A stretch of DNA of 64,000 nucleotides from CAMEON01 sp963643175 (GTDB taxonomy: Bacteria > Bacillota > Clostridia > Oscillospirales > CAG-272), in NCBI GenBank assembly GCA_963643175.1, contig CAVIJF010000001.1, positions 186,001 to 250,000 of the forward strand, written 5' to 3'. Below are positions 26,525-33,741 of the stretch, in pieces (within the stretch, counting starts at the first letter, position 1; each line of letters begins with the position of its first letter). Position numbers and translations under genes: made by a program. The notes under the pieces were generated by a model. The model ran no database searches and had not been told where the DNA came from. It saw only the letters and a list, made by a program, of their open reading frames with translations.

Positions 26525-27970
26525 TCAGCGTTTGCCCGCCCGTCTGCGGCGCTGCGGAATCCATGCCGCGGGAAGCAGGCACAGCAGAACGCCGCCGCTG
26601 ACGGCGCTGCGGCAACCGCCTGCCGACCCGGTTTGCGCCGCTGTCGAAGCTGCGGTATCCCCGGCGGACGCGGTATCCGATACCGGCTTGTCTGTCGGGG
26701 CCTCTGTATCGTCCGACGACATCTGCTCAGTCACGGTTGCAGTTTCCTTATCCGTCGTTCCTTCCGGAACTAATCCGGCGTACTTTGCCGCTTCCTCATA
26801 GGTCTTGAAAAGCGACAGTTCGGCAATCCGGATTTTGGTTCCCGGCTCCGAGCCGCCGCTGCCGAAGAAGATGCTCCCGCCCTTCAGGTCAGCATACCAG
26901 TCGGATTCCATTTCCATATTGAGCAGAACATACTGCCAGTTCCCGTCGTTTTCAAAACTGCCTTCCACCCCCTTGCCGAGGTCCAGAACATCGCTTCCGG
27001 CGGTGAAATAGTAGAAATTGATGTTGCCGTCAATCAGATTCGTGTCCGCCTTGACCGCAAGAACGGCGAACAGATACGTATCGCAGGTCTCGGTTTCCGG
27101 ATCCAGTCCCAGCATCCTCATGTACTTGCTGTACGAGAAGGCAACGCGGAACGGCTCCAGGTTTTCCGAAACGGTCAGCTCCAGGACCTCTCCCTTCTCC
27201 TCATCCGTCACATATCCTGCACTGCAGTAAACCGTGGACGAAACAAGACTGCGGAAGTTCCGGTTGAACAGGATTCTGTCCGGTGTGGCACCCGTCGTGT
27301 CAACCTGCTCCTCATCTTTGGAATCCGGGAAAACGTATCCGGCAGGCAGATCGCCGGTGCGGTAAAAGAAAAACTTGTCGAAGTACAGGGACTTCATGCT
27401 CACGTTGTCAAACGTACTTCCCAGATACACTGTCAGCACATTGGTTCCCTTGCGCAGGTACGCGGTGATTCCGGACACATACTCCGAGTTGGAAACACCG
27501 TCCGGGACATCGCGGTAGTCCCGCTCGATATAGTAGCGGCTCTCCCCGTTGATGCTGATTTCCGCCGAGCGCGGAATGGAGGAACGAATCGTCATCAGGG
27601 CAATGCATATTTCGTAGGTGCCCTCCTGCTCCGCCTGAAATGGGAAGCTCATGTAGGAGGTTTCGTAATCGCCCTTCAGGTAGTAGTAATTAAACGCGCC
27701 GTTGAGCCCGTGCAAACAGCCGTTGCCGTCCTCGGTATACAGATCCTCCAGTTCATACATATCTTCATCCGGACTGAACAGGGGGGGAAGCTCATCCGAA
27801 GCGGTTCCGGAAACATCGATCGGATCACTGTCTGCCGCGCCGACCGGGAGGAAAGCACCCGAAAACAGTGCCAGCACGGTTGCCACCGCAACCAACAGGG
27901 AAGAAAGCAAGGGAAGTACCGATTTGAATGAGGCTGCGCCTCCCGATGTGTGCCTTTTCTTGATTTCCAT
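26525..27970 (-). CDS. Exported surface protein with Gly-Gly-Cys C-terminal signal, unknown function
   Basis: 481 residues. The signal peptide has a basic start (MEIKKRH), a hydrophobic core at about 20-42 and an AGAADS-type end. The body is beta-rich with two apparent lectin-like or CBM-like sandwiches (about 75-205 with GTYEICIALM and GTNVLTVYLGSTFD; about 230-390 with WQYVLLNMEMESDWYADLKGG). A Thr/Ser/Ala-rich linker leads to GGCRS, a hydrophobic helix and RRRRAGKR (451-481), the same tripartite tail as the GH99-like protein at 1498-4131. I chose ATG 27970 because AAGGAG lies nine bases upstream; the ATG at 27988 overlaps that site. No family recognised. Confidence 0.75.
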   Translation of the reverse strand: MEIKKRHTSGGAASFKSVLPLLSSLLVAVATVLALFSGAFLPVGAADSDPIDVSGTASDELPPLFSPDEDMYELEDLYTEDGNGCLHGLNGAFNYYYLKGDYETSYMSFPFQAEQEGTYEICIALMTIRSSIPRSAEISINGESRYYIERDYRDVPDGVSNSEYVSGITAYLRKGTNVLTVYLGSTFDNVSMKSLYFDKFFFYRTGDLPAGYVFPDSKDEEQVDTTGATPDRILFNRNFRSLVSSTVYCSAGYVTDEEKGEVLELTVSENLEPFRVAFSYSKYMRMLGLDPETETCDTYLFAVLAVKADTNLIDGNINFYYFTAGSDVLDLGKGVEGSFENDGNWQYVLLNMEMESDWYADLKGGSIFFGSGGSEPGTKIRIAELSLFKTYEEAAKYAGLVPEGTTDKETATVTEQMSSDDTEAPTDKPVSDTASAGDTAASTAAQTGSAGGCRSAVSGGVLLCLLPAAWIPQRRRRAGKR

Positions 27971-27991
27971 GATTTCGTTCTCCTTCATTGT

Positions 27992-28022
27992 TCAGGGAAT
28001 CGCTGATTTATTCAGCGTCTCC
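27992..28022. repeat. Dispersed palindromic repeat, copy B
   Basis: Minus-strand reading is GGAGACGCTGAATAAATCAG then CGATTCCCTGA. It sits in the 5' leader of the surface-protein gene, directly upstream of its ribosome site. Confidence 0.65.
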
Positions 28023-28121
28023 TTAGTATTGCGGTGCCGGGCAGGGAGAACTGCTGTTGCCTTTGCTGTGAAATTCGTAACATCTTACAGTTTTCGCCCG
28101 TGTTGCCGGACTCGCATATAC

Positions 28122-28150
28122 ATTCTACCACATATTACACGGTTTGTCAA
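28122..28150 (-). promoter_or_regulatory. Promoter for the surface-protein gene
   Basis: Minus-strand TTGACA (28145-28150) and TAGAAT (28122-28127), 17-bp spacer, TGG before the -10. The leader is about 150 nt and contains repeat copy B. Confidence 0.82.
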
Positions 28151-28375
28151 GGTGCATACGCATATTTCACGGTGAGCTTAATTTCCTTTTGCAAGCGGAT
28201 CGTGTTCCCTGCGCTGCCGGCGCGCCCTGACCCGGAATATTTTTCTATTCTCAGCACCCGTTCCCCTTCTCCGGGAGAAAGCGGAAACCTTTTTGTTCGC
28301 CGCAAGGGGGGGAAAAGCCCCTTGCAAAAAGAAAGTAAAACGCGCCCGCTTCCTGCACCGGTACGGCAATTCAGA
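28151..28375. other. Intergenic stretch without a gene
   Basis: No credible coding region. It holds a nested palindrome at 28289-28331: CTTTTTG and AAAAAG outside, GCAAGGGG and CCCCTTGC inside. Between this and 28151 I see no further signal. Confidence 0.55.
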
Positions 28376-28396
28376 TTTGAGAATCATTCCCGAATC
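28374..28396 (+). promoter_or_regulatory. Candidate Zur/Fur-family operator
   Basis: An 11-1-11 palindrome, GATTTGAGAAT-C-ATTCCCGAATC, with 9 of 11 pairs matching. The inner part resembles the Fur-superfamily TGAnAATnATTnTCA pattern. It ends two bases before the -35 of the zur-znuACB promoter, the expected place for zinc autorepression. Confidence 0.62.
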
Positions 28397-28398
28397 TA

Positions 28399-28427
28399 TT
28401 GACAATCTGCCTGGAATGTGCTATACT
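28399..28427 (+). promoter_or_regulatory. Promoter of the zinc-uptake operon
   Basis: TTGACA (28399-28404) and TATACT (28422-28427) with a 17-bp spacer, 35 nt before the GTG at 28463. Confidence 0.88.
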
Positions 28428-28462
28428 GTACGCCGATCGGAAACGGAAAGGGAGGGAATGCC

Positions 28463-28912
28463 GTGAAACCGTACAGAACCGAGGGCAGGCAGCGCCTGCT
28501 GTTCTTTTTGCAGACCCATCCGGATCAGCAGTTCACCGTCGCGGAAATCGGAACCAGCCTGCACGGCGATGAGCCGGACGCCGGGATTCCGACGGGGCAA
28601 AGCTCGCTTTACCGTCAGCTTGCCGCACTGTGCGCGGACGGCACCGTCCGGAAATACCGCGCTGAAGGGCAGAAATGCTTTGTCTACCAATATATTGGGG
28701 AGACAGACTGCCGCCATCACTTTCATCTCAAATGCCTGTCCTGCGGAAGGCTGGTACATCTGCGGTGCGGCATGAGTCAGGAACTGCTCGCGCACATCCG
28801 GGAGGAACACGGGTTCCGCGTGGACAGCGGGCGCTCCATCCTGTACGGGCTGTGCCGGGACTGCGCCGCACCGGAACAGGACACGGAGGGTATGCATGAA
28901 CAGGAACCGTAA
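28463..28912 (+). CDS. Fur-family transcriptional regulator, probably Zur
   Basis: 149-residue metal-responsive repressor. A winged helix occupies about 8-70 (FTVAEIGTSLH, SSLYRQLAALCADGTVRKY), and the dimerisation/metal domain has HHFHLKCLSCGRLVHLRC plus a C-terminal LCRDC, giving two CxxC pairs for structural zinc. The start is GTG 28463, six bases after GGAGGG. Its gene leads an operon with zinc-type ABC transporter genes and a Fur-like palindrome overlaps the promoter region, so zinc autoregulation (Zur) is the best reading. PerR or Fur identity cannot be strictly excluded from sequence alone. Confidence 0.85.
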   Translation: MKPYRTEGRQRLLFFLQTHPDQQFTVAEIGTSLHGDEPDAGIPTGQSSLYRQLAALCADGTVRKYRAEGQKCFVYQYIGETDCRHHFHLKCLSCGRLVHLRCGMSQELLAHIREEHGFRVDSGRSILYGLCRDCAAPEQDTEGMHEQEP

Positions 28913-29921
28913 GGATATATTCCGCCGCGCGGCAGTTCTCTGGCTTGCCGGAGCCGTACTGCTGACCGCCCTGTGCGGATTGGGCGGATGCGGCACGCGC
29001 GAGCCGTCCGACCCCGCATCCGACGGGATTCTGCGAGTGGTCGTGACGAGCTTTCCGGCAGAGGAATTTGCCCGCTCCGTGCTGGGAAACCTTCTGGATG
29101 AGGACGGCAGCGAATCCGTTGTGCTGGAACGGCTTGGCAAGGCGGGACAGGATCTGCACGCCTTTGAACCGAGCGCCGCAGACATCCGGAAGCTGTCCGG
29201 CGCAGATATTCTGATATGCATCGGCAGCATCGCAGAAACGTGGCTGGATGGCGCGGTACGTGCGTCCGGCAACCAATCCCTGCGGATTCTGTCCATGACG
29301 GACGTGTGTGAACTGCATGAGGAGGAGGAACTGCCGGGGCTGGAGGAGGAACACGATCATCACCACGGTCACGGCCACGGCGAGGGAACGCAGGTGGAGT
29401 ACGACGAGCACGTCTGGACATCTTTCGGCAACATGGAGCGGTTTGTATCCGCCGTGCGGGACGTGCTGACGGAGGCAATCCCCGCGCACGCCGACACGCT
29501 GGAAGCCAATGCCGCCGCCTGCCTGCGCGAGTTGGACGCGCTCTCCGCGGACTATCAGGCGACCGTGGCAGCCGCCGCCGACCCCGTGCTTGTCATCGCC
29601 GATCGGTACCCCTTCGCTTACCTGATGCGCGAGTTGGGCGTGGTCTGCTATGCCGCTTTTCCGGGCTGCTCCAGCGAGACGCAGGCGAGCTTTTCCACGC
29701 AGGTCATGCTGACCGAAACAGTACGGAATCTGCATCTGCCCGCTGTCCTGTATGTAGACTTCGGCGCCGCCTCGGTGGCGGATGCCGTCAGCCGCGCGAC
29801 CGGTGTACCGGTTCGCCGGCTGTGGTCCGGGCAGGTGCCGTCCGATACCGGACTTTCCTACCTTGCCATGCTGCGCGAGAACCTGACCGTTCTGCGTGCG
29901 GCGCTGGGCGTGGAAGGGTAA
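28896..29921 (+). CDS. znuA: Zinc ABC transporter substrate-binding lipoprotein
   Basis: 341-residue extracellular zinc-binding protein of the ZnuA/AdcA class. The signal peptide ends in a lipobox LGGC (Cys32). A His/Asp/Glu-rich metal-collecting loop, EEEHDHHHGHGHGEG, lies at about 150-164. Ligand positions include His88 in DLHAFEP and His172 in YDEHVW. The third ligand region reads IADRYPFAYL, the ADR(F/Y)PF variant seen in clostridial homologues rather than the classic His. The start ATG 28896 has GGAGGG and overlaps the end of the regulator gene by 17 nt. Confidence 0.92.
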   Translation: MNRNRKDIFRRAAVLWLAGAVLLTALCGLGGCGTREPSDPASDGILRVVVTSFPAEEFARSVLGNLLDEDGSESVVLERLGKAGQDLHAFEPSAADIRKLSGADILICIGSIAETWLDGAVRASGNQSLRILSMTDVCELHEEEELPGLEEEHDHHHGHGHGEGTQVEYDEHVWTSFGNMERFVSAVRDVLTEAIPAHADTLEANAAACLRELDALSADYQATVAAAADPVLVIADRYPFAYLMRELGVVCYAAFPGCSSETQASFSTQVMLTETVRNLHLPAVLYVDFGAASVADAVSRATGVPVRRLWSGQVPSDTGLSYLAMLRENLTVLRAALGVEG

Positions 29922-29952
29922 TCAATCTATATTGGAAGCAGGAATATATCGC

Positions 29953-30744
29953 ATGAAACAGACCACTGTCGGAGCGCTGCCCACCCGGATGCTGATACGG
30001 GCAACCGACCTTGCGCTGGGCTATGAGGGACACACCATCCTGACGGGCATCCGGTTCACGGTGTCCGAGGGGGAGTATCTCTGCATCGTCGGCGAAAACG
30101 GTTCGGGCAAAAGCACACTCATGAATGCAATACTGGGGCTGCACCCGTTGGCGGGCGGCAGTCTGGAAATAGCCGAGCCGGTACGCACGGCGGGTATCGG
30201 GTACCTCCCCCAGCAGGCACCCGCCCAACGGGACTTTCCCGCCTCGGTGCGGGAGGTCGTGCTGTCGGGGTGCCTGCGGCGGATCGGCTGCCGCCCCTTT
30301 TTCGGGCGGCGCGAAAAGCGGCTGGCGGCAGATGCCATGGCACGGCTGGGCATCACGCCGTTGGCGGAACGCTGCTACCGCGAGCTGTCCGGCGGGCAGC
30401 AGCAGCGCGTTCTGCTGGCGCGGGCGTTCTGCGCGGCGGGCAAGCTGCTGCTGCTGGACGAACCGATTGCGGGACTTGACCCCATGGCAATGGAGGATAT
30501 GTACCGAGTCATTGCCGAGATGAACTGCCCCGTTTCCGATCGCCCCCTGCCGGGGCACCAGCACCTGTCCGGCGGGGTCGCCGTCGTCATGGTGTCGCAC
30601 GACGTTGCCGCGGCGGTGCGGTATGCCGACCACATCCTGCATCTGGGCAGTCAAGGTGCGTGGTTCGGCACGACGGCGGAATATCTGAAAACGCCGGAGG
30701 GCAGACTGTTCGCATCCGGAGGAAAGGATGGTGAATCGACATGA
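29953..30744 (+). CDS. znuC: Zinc ABC transporter ATP-binding protein
   Basis: 263-residue ATPase energising zinc import. Walker A is GENGSGKST at 47-55, Q-loop YLPQQAP, signature LSGGQQQRVLLARA, Walker B LLLLDEPIAGLD and H-loop VMVSHD. Between the D-loop and the switch histidine there is an insertion of about 17 residues (CPVSDRPLPGHQHLSGG) not expected in ZnuC. I chose ATG 29953 because residues before it align with nothing in the family and overlap znuA; the ribosome site is weak (AGGA). It overlaps znuB by 4 nt. Confidence 0.9.
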   Translation: MKQTTVGALPTRMLIRATDLALGYEGHTILTGIRFTVSEGEYLCIVGENGSGKSTLMNAILGLHPLAGGSLEIAEPVRTAGIGYLPQQAPAQRDFPASVREVVLSGCLRRIGCRPFFGRREKRLAADAMARLGITPLAERCYRELSGGQQQRVLLARAFCAAGKLLLLDEPIAGLDPMAMEDMYRVIAEMNCPVSDRPLPGHQHLSGGVAVVMVSHDVAAAVRYADHILHLGSQGAWFGTTAEYLKTPEGRLFASGGKDGEST

Positions 30745-31631
30745 CAGGTATGATACATCCGATTTGTCTTCCGGTACCGGAAATACAGGTTCTGTCCGTG
30801 TTTTCCACGCTACAGGATTACTTTTCCTACGATTTTGTGCGCAATGCCCTGATTGCCGGGGTGCTGATTTCGCTGTGCGCGGGGCTTCTGGGCGTCGTGC
30901 TGGTTCTGAAGCGTTACTCCATGATCGGAGACGGTCTGTCGCACGTCGCCTTCGGCACAATGGCGGTTGCAGCTGTGCTGGGCTGGGCGCCTATGGCGGC
31001 GGCTCTGCCGGTGACGGTCGGCGCCGCTATCCTGCTGCTGCTTGCCAGCGACCGGGGACATATCAAGGGCGATGCGGCAATTGCCATGCTGTCGGCGGGG
31101 GCGCTGTCGGTCGGATACTTGCTCCTGAACCTGTTTCCTTCTGCCAACACGGGGAAATTCAGCGAGGAAACGCTGTTCGGTTCGACCTCCCTGCTGACGC
31201 TTTCGTCGGCGGACGTATGGATCTGTTTGTCCCTTGCACTGTTTGTTGTACTCTTTTTTGTGTTCTTCTACCACCGTATCTTTGCCGTAACCTTTGACGA
31301 ACGCTTCGCCCGCGCGGGCGGCATGCACGTATCGGTGTACCGGACGCTGATTGCCGCCGTCAGCGGCGTTGTCATTGTGCTTGCCATGAAGCTGGTGGGC
31401 GCACTGCTGATTTCGGCGCTGATTATCTTCCCTGCCCTGTCCGCCATGCGGCTGTTCCGGAATTTCCGCGCCGTGACAATTTGTTCGGCGGTGCTGTCGG
31501 TTGCCGGTTCCATGACCGGGCTTCTCCTGTCCATTCTGTTCTCCACGCCCATCGGCGCCACCGTCGTCGTCATTCACATCGTCCTGTTCGGCATCTTCTC
31601 GGCTGTCCACGCTGTCCGGGAACGGGGGTAA
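30741..31631 (+). CDS. znuB: Zinc ABC transporter permease
   Basis: 296-residue ABC-3 family permease with about eight membrane helices. The family sequence LKRYSMIGDGLSHVAFGTMA lies near residue 58, and later YHRIFAVTFDERFARAGG is the coupling-helix region. It overlaps znuC (ATGA), completing a zur-znuA-znuC-znuB operon. A 12-bp hairpin follows the stop codon immediately. Confidence 0.94.
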   Translation: MTGMIHPICLPVPEIQVLSVFSTLQDYFSYDFVRNALIAGVLISLCAGLLGVVLVLKRYSMIGDGLSHVAFGTMAVAAVLGWAPMAAALPVTVGAAILLLLASDRGHIKGDAAIAMLSAGALSVGYLLLNLFPSANTGKFSEETLFGSTSLLTLSSADVWICLSLALFVVLFFVFFYHRIFAVTFDERFARAGGMHVSVYRTLIAAVSGVVIVLAMKLVGALLISALIIFPALSAMRLFRNFRAVTICSAVLSVAGSMTGLLLSILFSTPIGATVVVIHIVLFGIFSAVHAVRERG

Positions 31632-31634
31632 GCA

Positions 31635-31674
31635 AGCGCAGGTACACCGGATCTGTCCGATCTGTACCTGCGCT
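31635..31674 (+). terminator. Hairpin at the end of the zinc operon
   Basis: AGCGCAGGTACA and its exact complement flank a 16-nt loop that itself contains GGATC/GATC. The trailing sequence AAATTTG is poor in U, so termination strength is uncertain. Confidence 0.5.
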
Positions 31675-31701
31675 AAATTTGTAAAAATACCCGGTTCCGG
31701 G

Positions 31702-31730
31702 TTGCAATTTTCCGTCAACTGTGCTATAAT
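31702..31730 (+). promoter_or_regulatory. Promoter for the DUF6106 gene group
   Basis: TTGCAA (31702-31707) and a perfect TATAAT (31725-31730) with a 17-bp spacer. Confidence 0.85.
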
Positions 31731-31811
31731 AAGCGCACGCTGTGCGGGGCGTCAATACAATCCGCCTTGCGATGAAAGCATGAAAGTCAATTTATGGAAG
31801 GAAACCGCCAC

Positions 31812-32345
31812 ATGAACGAGTTCAACACCTACGAGTTTGTCGTTGCCCAGAAGCAAGAGGGAAAAGTAAAGCTCTTCCGCATTCTTACCGTCATCGGCTA
31901 CGTCCTGTTTTTCACTGCCGTTGCCGCGGCGCTGATCATACTCCATCTCCCGTGGATGGTGGCGGTTCTGCCGGTTGTGGAGTGGATGCTGGTTTTTTTC
32001 ACATGGCGCTACCTGTCGGTAGAGTATGAGTACTCCATGACTTCCGGGAACATCACGTTTTCGTATATCTACGGCGGACGTTCCCGCAAGGCGGCGCTGA
32101 ATGCCACCATCAAGAATTTTCAGGAGATAGCACCGCTGGACGATGCGGCATACGCCCGCCTGGAGGCACGCGGCATTCAGAAGGAGTACCGCTTTGTTTC
32201 CTCGGACAGTGCACCGGACGTTTACTATGCTCTGCTGGAAGAGGAATGTGGGCTGTCGGTCGTTTTGTTTGAGGCAACCCAGAAGGCGCTCGGCATTCTG
32301 CGCTTCTACAACCCCATGACCGTTGTTACCAAGGTGTCCCGCTGA
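31812..32345 (+). CDS. DUF6106 family membrane protein
   Basis: 177-residue protein. The N-terminus contains YEFVVAQKQEGK, followed by two membrane helices (about 24-48 and 50-70). The cytoplasmic portion has YLSVEYEYSMTSGNITFSYIYGGRSRK, a pattern of VEYEY followed by a basic RSRK that I associate with DUF6106. The function is unknown; the globular part resembles a small PH-like beta domain. I chose ATG 31812 over 31794 because GGAAGGAAA lies between the two. It precedes the RHH gene by 24 nt and is probably in the same operon. Confidence 0.8.
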   Translation: MNEFNTYEFVVAQKQEGKVKLFRILTVIGYVLFFTAVAAALIILHLPWMVAVLPVVEWMLVFFTWRYLSVEYEYSMTSGNITFSYIYGGRSRKAALNATIKNFQEIAPLDDAAYARLEARGIQKEYRFVSSDSAPDVYYALLEEECGLSVVLFEATQKALGILRFYNPMTVVTKVSR

Positions 32346-32369
32346 CGGACACGGAAAGGAGATGCTCCC

Positions 32370-32615
32370 GTGAAGCAAACCTATACCCTGCCGGTGCGCC
32401 TGTCGGATGAGCTGATGCGCAAGCTGCTGTACATATCCGAGGCGGAAGGGCGTACACCGAACAATCAATTCACCTTCATGCTCCGCAACAATATCCAGTA
32501 CTTTGAAAAGGTGCACGGAAAGATACCGCCTGCCGCGCTTGCAAAATACGATCTGACTTCCTACGCCGCGAGACAGTCCGAAGCAACCGAAACGGAGGAA
32601 AACCGCCATGACTGA
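32370..32615 (+). CDS. Ribbon-helix-helix (Arc-like) small protein
   Basis: 81-residue protein with the layout of a MetJ/Arc DNA-binding fold: strand YTLPVRLS, helix DELMRKLLYISEAEG and helix TPNNQFTFMLRNNIQYFEK. Such proteins bind DNA as dimers; the target could be the local operon. GTG 32370 is the start, behind GGAAAGGAGAT. The last 8 nt overlap the metallophosphoesterase start, implying coupled translation. The Arc-like reading is by pattern, without a named family. Confidence 0.72.
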   Translation: MKQTYTLPVRLSDELMRKLLYISEAEGRTPNNQFTFMLRNNIQYFEKVHGKIPPAALAKYDLTSYAARQSEATETEENRHD

Positions 32616-33729
32616 CATCCCCTGCCTTGCCCTGTACCCTGCCGTCTGCGCTGTGGAGGACGGGTACGAAATTCTTCTGCTCTGCAACTGCCGCGCGCTG
32701 GCATCCGTGACGGTCGGAGACGTAACCTACACAGACAGCAACAACGGCGTCATGCGCACCGACACGCTGATTCATAAGGTGCGCGTGCCCGCCGGCGCGC
32801 TGAATGCCGCCGGGCGCTACCGCGTCAATCTCGCGCCGCTCGCCGACCACTGCAACTACTTCCCCAAGCCTGAACCGACCCAGACGGCGGAATTTGCTTT
32901 CCGATCCGTGCCGGAGAACGCAGAGGAGGTGCACCTGTATGTGCTGGCGGATACGCACGGCGATGCCGTTACGCCCGCCCGTGCGGCGCTGGCACAGCCG
33001 GACACGCAGGTGCTGGTGCTGGACGGTGACATCGGCGATTCGGCTGACACGCCGGAGATGATTACCACCCTGCACCGGCTGGCATCCGAAATCACGAAGG
33101 GCTCCTATCCGGTGGTATACGCACGCGGAAATCACGACACGCGCGGACACAACGCCGAGCACCTGAGCGACTACGCGCCGACCACCCGGTGCGGGACAAC
33201 CTACTATTCCTTCCGGCTGGGTCCTGTATGGGGCGTGGTGCTGGACGCCGGGGAGGACAAGCCGGACGAGGTCGTCGAGTACGGGGGCGTGTGTGATTTT
33301 CCTGCATGGCGGCGGGAGCAGAGCGAATACCTGCGCGGGCTGATCCGCAATAAGGAAAAGGAATACGAGGCGCCCGGCGTCCGCCACCGCATTGCCATCT
33401 GCCACATGCCGTTCCACTATTCCAAGTTCGCTTTCACGCAGACAACGCCGGACATCTACGCCGAATGGATCAGCCTGCTCAACGAAATGGGCATTGAAAC
33501 GCTGCTCTGCGGTCACTGCCACTGCGTGGACGAGCTTGCTCCGGATGTATTCGCCGGAGCGGAGAAGCCGACCTTTGAAACGCTTCTGTGCAGTGCCATG
33601 TGCAATCACCCCGGTCGGGGCTTGGATACATGGATTCCCGGTGAGTACACCGGAACCGCCGTATGCTGCCGCCCGGACAGCATCACCCACACCTTTACCA
33701 ACCGCGACGGGGAAACCGTCCACCTGTAA
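32608..33729 (+). CDS. Calcineurin-like metallophosphoesterase
   Basis: 373 residues with a complete binuclear metal site: LADTHGD, DGDIGDSAD, RGNHDTRGHN, ICHMPFH and CGHCHC. An N-terminal beta-sandwich (about 1-110) precedes the catalytic domain, as in purple-acid-phosphatase-like or sugar-phosphate-acting enzymes. There is no signal peptide, so it is cytoplasmic; the substrate is unknown. It overlaps the RHH gene by 8 nt and is followed 12 nt later by a GH106-like gene, suggesting a shared carbohydrate-linked role. Confidence 0.88.
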   Translation: MTDIPCLALYPAVCAVEDGYEILLLCNCRALASVTVGDVTYTDSNNGVMRTDTLIHKVRVPAGALNAAGRYRVNLAPLADHCNYFPKPEPTQTAEFAFRSVPENAEEVHLYVLADTHGDAVTPARAALAQPDTQVLVLDGDIGDSADTPEMITTLHRLASEITKGSYPVVYARGNHDTRGHNAEHLSDYAPTTRCGTTYYSFRLGPVWGVVLDAGEDKPDEVVEYGGVCDFPAWRREQSEYLRGLIRNKEKEYEAPGVRHRIAICHMPFHYSKFAFTQTTPDIYAEWISLLNEMGIETLLCGHCHCVDELAPDVFAGAEKPTFETLLCSAMCNHPGRGLDTWIPGEYTGTAVCCRPDSITHTFTNRDGETVHL

Positions 33730-33741
33730 GGAGGTACTGTC

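Noticed and set aside
28034..28402. 122-codon plus frame in the intergenic region before zur
   Set aside because: It runs through the Zur-type palindrome and up to the -35, has no ribosome site and resembles no protein.
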